Origin: Sedimenticola sp.
Lineage (GTDB): Bacteria > Pseudomonadota > Gammaproteobacteria > Chromatiales > Chromatiaceae
Direction of reading: 5' to 3'
NCBI GenBank assembly: GCA_027038775.1
Contig: JALWGP010000328.1
Coordinates: forward strand, 1 to 7,699
Length of the DNA stretch: 7,699 nt
Part shown: positions 5,527 through 7,699 of the stretch, one piece after another
Position numbering within the stretch: the stretch's first letter is position 1
Layout of the letters: every line of letters begins with the position of its first letter
The notes under the pieces: model-generated
What the model was told of the DNA's origin: nothing
Seen by the model: the letters and a program-made list of their open reading frames with translations, nothing else
Database searches by the model: none
Made by a program: the position numbers and the translations under genes

Positions 5527-5852
5527 ACGACGGCATCAAGCCGGCCCACCGCAAGACGCTCATCGAAATCCTCGCGGCCAACCCGAAGGTGGAACAGGTG
5601 GTGCTCTTCGGCTCGCGTGCCCTGGGCAACCATCGTCCCAACTCGGACATCGATCTGGCGCTCTATGGAAAGGCCCTCGACCTGGACGACCTGGCCCGGT
5701 TCCAGGAAGAGATCGAGGCCACCACCATTCCCCATCAGGTGGATCTGTTGCTCATCAACCGGATCGGGAACAAAAGGCTCCGTCGCCATATCGAGGAAGA
5801 GGGCGTGGCCTGGTTCCGGCGCACGCCCTCTTCCACCACGGTTGCCACCTGA
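5523..5852 (+). CDS. MNT-type nucleotidyltransferase, HI0073/MntA family (module 2 antitoxin candidate)
   Basis: This 109-residue minimal nucleotidyltransferase is a paralogue of the module 1 enzyme. It has Gly30–Ser31, ten residues, then Asp42-Ile-Asp44 (VVLFGSRALG, SDIDLALYG), with the third Asp at residue 74 in HQVDLLLI, so the catalytic set is complete. It is expected to adenylylate and silence the HEPN protein encoded directly upstream, whose target-type Tyr is present. The ATG at 5523 overlaps the HEPN stop as ATGA. The C-terminal tail (RTPSSTTVAT) is polar and looks unstructured. The gene ends at 5852, 14 bases before the stop of the convergent proA, and its last stop base is part of a small dyad. 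Toxin–antitoxin function is inferred from family and pairing. Confidence 0.9.
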   Translation: MNDGIKPAHRKTLIEILAANPKVEQVVLFGSRALGNHRPNSDIDLALYGKALDLDDLARFQEEIEATTIPHQVDLLLINRIGNKRLRRHIEEEGVAWFRRTPSSTTVAT

Positions 5853-5868
5853 ACCTGCCGGTCAGGTT
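5852..5868. terminator. Small dyad spanning the convergent stop codons
   Basis: AACCTG (5852–5857) and CAGGTT (5863–5868) are exact complements around a five-base loop, CCGGT. The dyad covers the end of the MNT stop (5850–5852) and the proA stop (5867–5869) and fills nearly the whole gap. It could be a weak bidirectional terminator. The stem is only six base pairs and no T-run follows on either strand, so this is tentative. Confidence 0.3.
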
Positions 5869-7135
5869 ACTGCCGCACCTGGCCGTCCCCCAGCACGATG
5901 AACTTCACCGAGGTGAGCCCCTCCAGCCCCACGGGGCCACGGGCGTGGAACTTGTCGGTGGAGATGCCGATCTCGGCCCCCAGGCCGTACTCGAAGCCGT
6001 CGGCAAAGCGGGTGGAGGCGTTGACCATCACCGAGCTGGAGTCCACCTCCTGCAGGAAGCGGCGCGCCTTGGTGTAGTTCTCGGTGACGATGGCGTCGGT
6101 GTGGCGGGAGCTGTGGGCCTCGATGTGCTCCATGGCCTGGTCGATGCCGTCCACCACGCGGATGGAGAGGATGGGGGCCAGGTACTCGGTGTCCCAGTCC
6201 TCCTCGGTGGCGGGCAGGCACTTTTCGCCCAGGATGGTACGGGTCTTCTCGCAGCCGCGCAGCTCCACCCCCTTTTCCCACATCGCCTCGGCGAGGCGCG
6301 GCAGGAAGTCGGCGGCCACGGTGTCGTGCACCAGCAGGGTCTCCATGGTGTTGCAGGTGCCGTAGCGCTGGGTCTTGGCGTTGAGGGCCACGTCGAAGGC
6401 CTTCTGCGGGTCGGCCTCGTCGTCCACGTAGACGTGGCAGATGCCGTCCAGGTGCTTGATGACGGGCACCCGCGCCTCGTTGCTGATGCGCTCGATGAGC
6501 CCCTTGCCGCCACGCGGGATGATGACGTCGATGTACTCGGGCAGGGTGATCATGGCGCCCACGGCGGCGCGGTCGGTGGTCTGCACCACCTGCACGCTGT
6601 CGCCGGGCAGGCCGGCCTTCTCCAGCCCCTCCCGGATGGCGGCGGCGATGGCCTGGTTGGAGTGGAAGGCCTCGGAGCCGCCGCGCAGCACGGTGGCGTT
6701 GCCCGACTTGAGGCAGAGCGCCGCGGCGTCCGCGGTGACGTTGGGGCGCGACTCGTAGATGATGCCCACCACGCCCAGGGGCACCCGCATGCGCCCCACC
6801 TGGATGCCCGAGGGGCGGTACTTGAGGTCGAAGATCTCGCCGATGGGGTCGGGCAGGGCGGCGATCTGGCGCAGCCCCTCGATCATGGTGTCGATGCGCG
6901 CGGGGGTGAGTTCCAGGCGGTCGAGGAGGGCGTCGGAGAGACCCTTTTCGCGGCCCGCCTCCAGGTCCTTGCGGTTCTCCCCGGCCAGCTTCTCCCGGCT
7001 GCGGTCGAGAATGTCGGCCATGGCCTCGAGGGCGGCGTTCTTCTGCGCGGTGGTGGCGGCGGCCAGCACCCGCGCGGCGGCGCGGGCCCTGCGGCCGGTC
7101 TCCTGCATGTAGGCTTGTACGTCGTCGATGGTCAT
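5867..7135 (-). CDS. proA: Glutamate-5-semialdehyde dehydrogenase (γ-glutamyl phosphate reductase) ProA
   Basis: ProA reduces γ-glutamyl phosphate to glutamate-5-semialdehyde with NADPH, the second step of proline synthesis from glutamate. The 422-residue length is near the 417 of E. coli. Conserved stretches are [42 protein letters not shown], the catalytic segment [10 protein letters not shown] with Cys261, and the C-terminal block [20 protein letters not shown]. The start at 7135 ([10 protein letters not shown]) aligns with the family N-terminus. The ribosome site is weak (GG four bases upstream), and the open frame running further back is holA and REP sequence. holA lies 55 bases upstream on the same strand with a REP element in the gap. 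nadD, the expected downstream neighbour, is cut off by the opposite-strand HEPN/MNT island, so co-transcription now seems unlikely. Confidence 0.97.
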   Translation of the reverse strand: MTIDDVQAYMQETGRRARAAARVLAAATTAQKNAALEAMADILDRSREKLAGENRKDLEAGREKGLSDALLDRLELTPARIDTMIEGLRQIAALPDPIGEIFDLKYRPSGIQVGRMRVPLGVVGIIYESRPNVTADAAALCLKSGNATVLRGGSEAFHSNQAIAAAIREGLEKAGLPGDSVQVVQTTDRAAVGAMITLPEYIDVIIPRGGKGLIERISNEARVPVIKHLDGICHVYVDDEADPQKAFDVALNAKTQRYGTCNTMETLLVHDTVAADFLPRLAEAMWEKGVELRGCEKTRTILGEKCLPATEEDWDTEYLAPILSIRVVDGIDQAMEHIEAHSSRHTDAIVTENYTKARRFLQEVDSSSVMVNASTRFADGFEYGLGAEIGISTDKFHARGPVGLEGLTSVKFIVLGDGQVRQ

Positions 7136-7169
7136 TTTTCCGTTTCGGTCCAGTTGTGGTGGCAAAACA

Positions 7170-7194
7170 TTCGCGGCGGGGGCGCCGCTCCTAC
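7170..7194 (-). repeat. GTAG-headed REP element, copy 2
   Basis: On the minus strand this is identical over 25 bases to 3606–3630: head GTAGGAG, stem GCGGCG/CGCCGC around CCCC, and tail CGAA. It stands alone here between holA and proA. The TAG of the head (complement of 7191–7193) is the holA stop codon. The flanks differ from copy 1 on both sides, which fits separate insertions of one mobile repeat family. Confidence 0.85.
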
Positions 7195-7699
7195 AGGTTG
7201 CCCGCGGCGGCGAGGGGCCAGAAGCGCTCCATCTCCCCCGCGCCGGCCATGGCCAGCAGGATCTGCTCCAACTGCAGCCAGGGATCACCGGGCTGCGCTC
7301 CCTTGATCATGGCATCGGCCGCCTCGCACTGGAACAGCAGCGCCTGCCACTGCGCCGGTTTCATCCGTTTCATCCCCTCCGCCACCAGCTTCTGGCGGTT
7401 CTTCCAGACGCCGGCGTCGGCCAGGGCCCGCGCCAGGGGAGTGCCGCGCTCCACGGCCGCGGCCAGCCCCGCCAGGGCACGCACTTCGCGCGCCAACGCC
7501 CAGAGCACCACCGGCAGGGCCACCCCTTCGCCCTGGAGTCCCGCCAGGATGCGCAGGGCGCGCTTCGCCTTGCCCGCCAGCGCCGCGTCCACCAGGGCGA
7601 AGACGTCGAAGCGGGCGCTGTCGGAGATGGCGCGGCTCGCCTGCTCCAGGCTCACGGGCCCCTCCCCCTGCAGCAGCAGGAGCTTCTCGATCTCCTGGC
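7191..7699 (-). CDS. holA: DNA polymerase III subunit delta HolA (5' end outside window)
   Basis: HolA is the δ subunit of the clamp loader, which opens the β sliding clamp during replication. Only the C-terminal 168 or so residues are present. The frame is open at the right edge, beginning [20 protein letters not shown], so the GTG at 7655 is not a real start. This aligns with E. coli HolA at EIEKLSLL, and the match continues through [20 protein letters not shown], corresponding to the E. coli WVDALLMGKSKRALHIL region. Helical segments of domain III follow ([16 protein letters not shown]). The C-terminal tail [13 protein letters not shown] is not conserved and its stop is supplied by a REP element, so the original end may have been altered. 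proA follows after 55 bases. Confidence 0.93.
   Translation of the reverse strand, partial: QEIEKLLLLQGEGPVSLEQASRAISDSARFDVFALVDAALAGKAKRALRILAGLQGEGVALPVVLWALAREVRALAGLAAAVERGTPLARALADAGVWKNRQKLVAEGMKRMKPAQWQALLFQCEAADAMIKGAQPGDPWLQLEQILLAMAGAGEMERFWPLAAAGNL

Noticed and set aside
5945..7306. 453-codon plus-strand open frame opposite proA
   Set aside because: Antisense shadow of proA, with a repetitive Gly/Val/His composition and no motif.

Overview
The window looks like chromosomal DNA from a high-GC gammaproteobacterium, possibly a Chromatiales- or Pseudomonas-like lineage. The genus cannot be told from the sequence. The reasons are the holA–proA–nadD order, the GC-rich codon use in the housekeeping genes (90 of 120 bases are G/C at 6541–6660), and the GTAG-headed REP elements. 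It contains 12 genes, two of them cut by the window edges. There is no intergenic gap over 100 bases, no rRNA or tRNA gene, no CRISPR array and no recognisable IS.

Left part (1–2853, + strand): the 3' part of dgkA (diacylglycerol kinase), then a compact set of a PfkB-family sugar/nucleoside kinase, moeA and moaD. The last two act in molybdenum cofactor synthesis, and moaD starts inside the moeA stop codon. No moaE follows.

Middle (2854–3664): an 87-base gap holds a near-consensus FNR/ANR-type site (TTGAC-N4-ATCAA). It is spaced as expected for a class II FNR-activated promoter, and a perfect 9-bp hairpin directly precedes the next ATG. The gene it drives encodes an unrecognised single-pass membrane protein with a long methionine-rich heptad coil. 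That gene converges on nadD, and the 51 bases between the two stop codons are filled by two inverted REP elements.

Right part (3661–7699): nadD, proA and holA lie on the minus strand, as a remnant of a holA–proA–nadD cluster. Between proA and nadD, on the opposite strand and with lower GC at its start, sits a four-gene operon of two tandem HEPN/MNT modules (HI0074/HI0073 or HepT/MntA type toxin–antitoxin pairs). Each gene overlaps the next by four bases. The second HEPN protein has a complete RX4HXY RNase motif. The first has Gln where the Arg should be.

The most unusual pattern is that all three REP elements begin with GTAG whose TAG is, in frame, the stop codon of the adjacent gene (the coiled-coil gene, nadD and holA). 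These are the only three TAG stops among the 12 genes. REP insertion therefore appears to have set the 3' ends of these genes. The tandem toxin–antitoxin island, with one HEPN apparently lacking its catalytic Arg, is the second item most worth following up.
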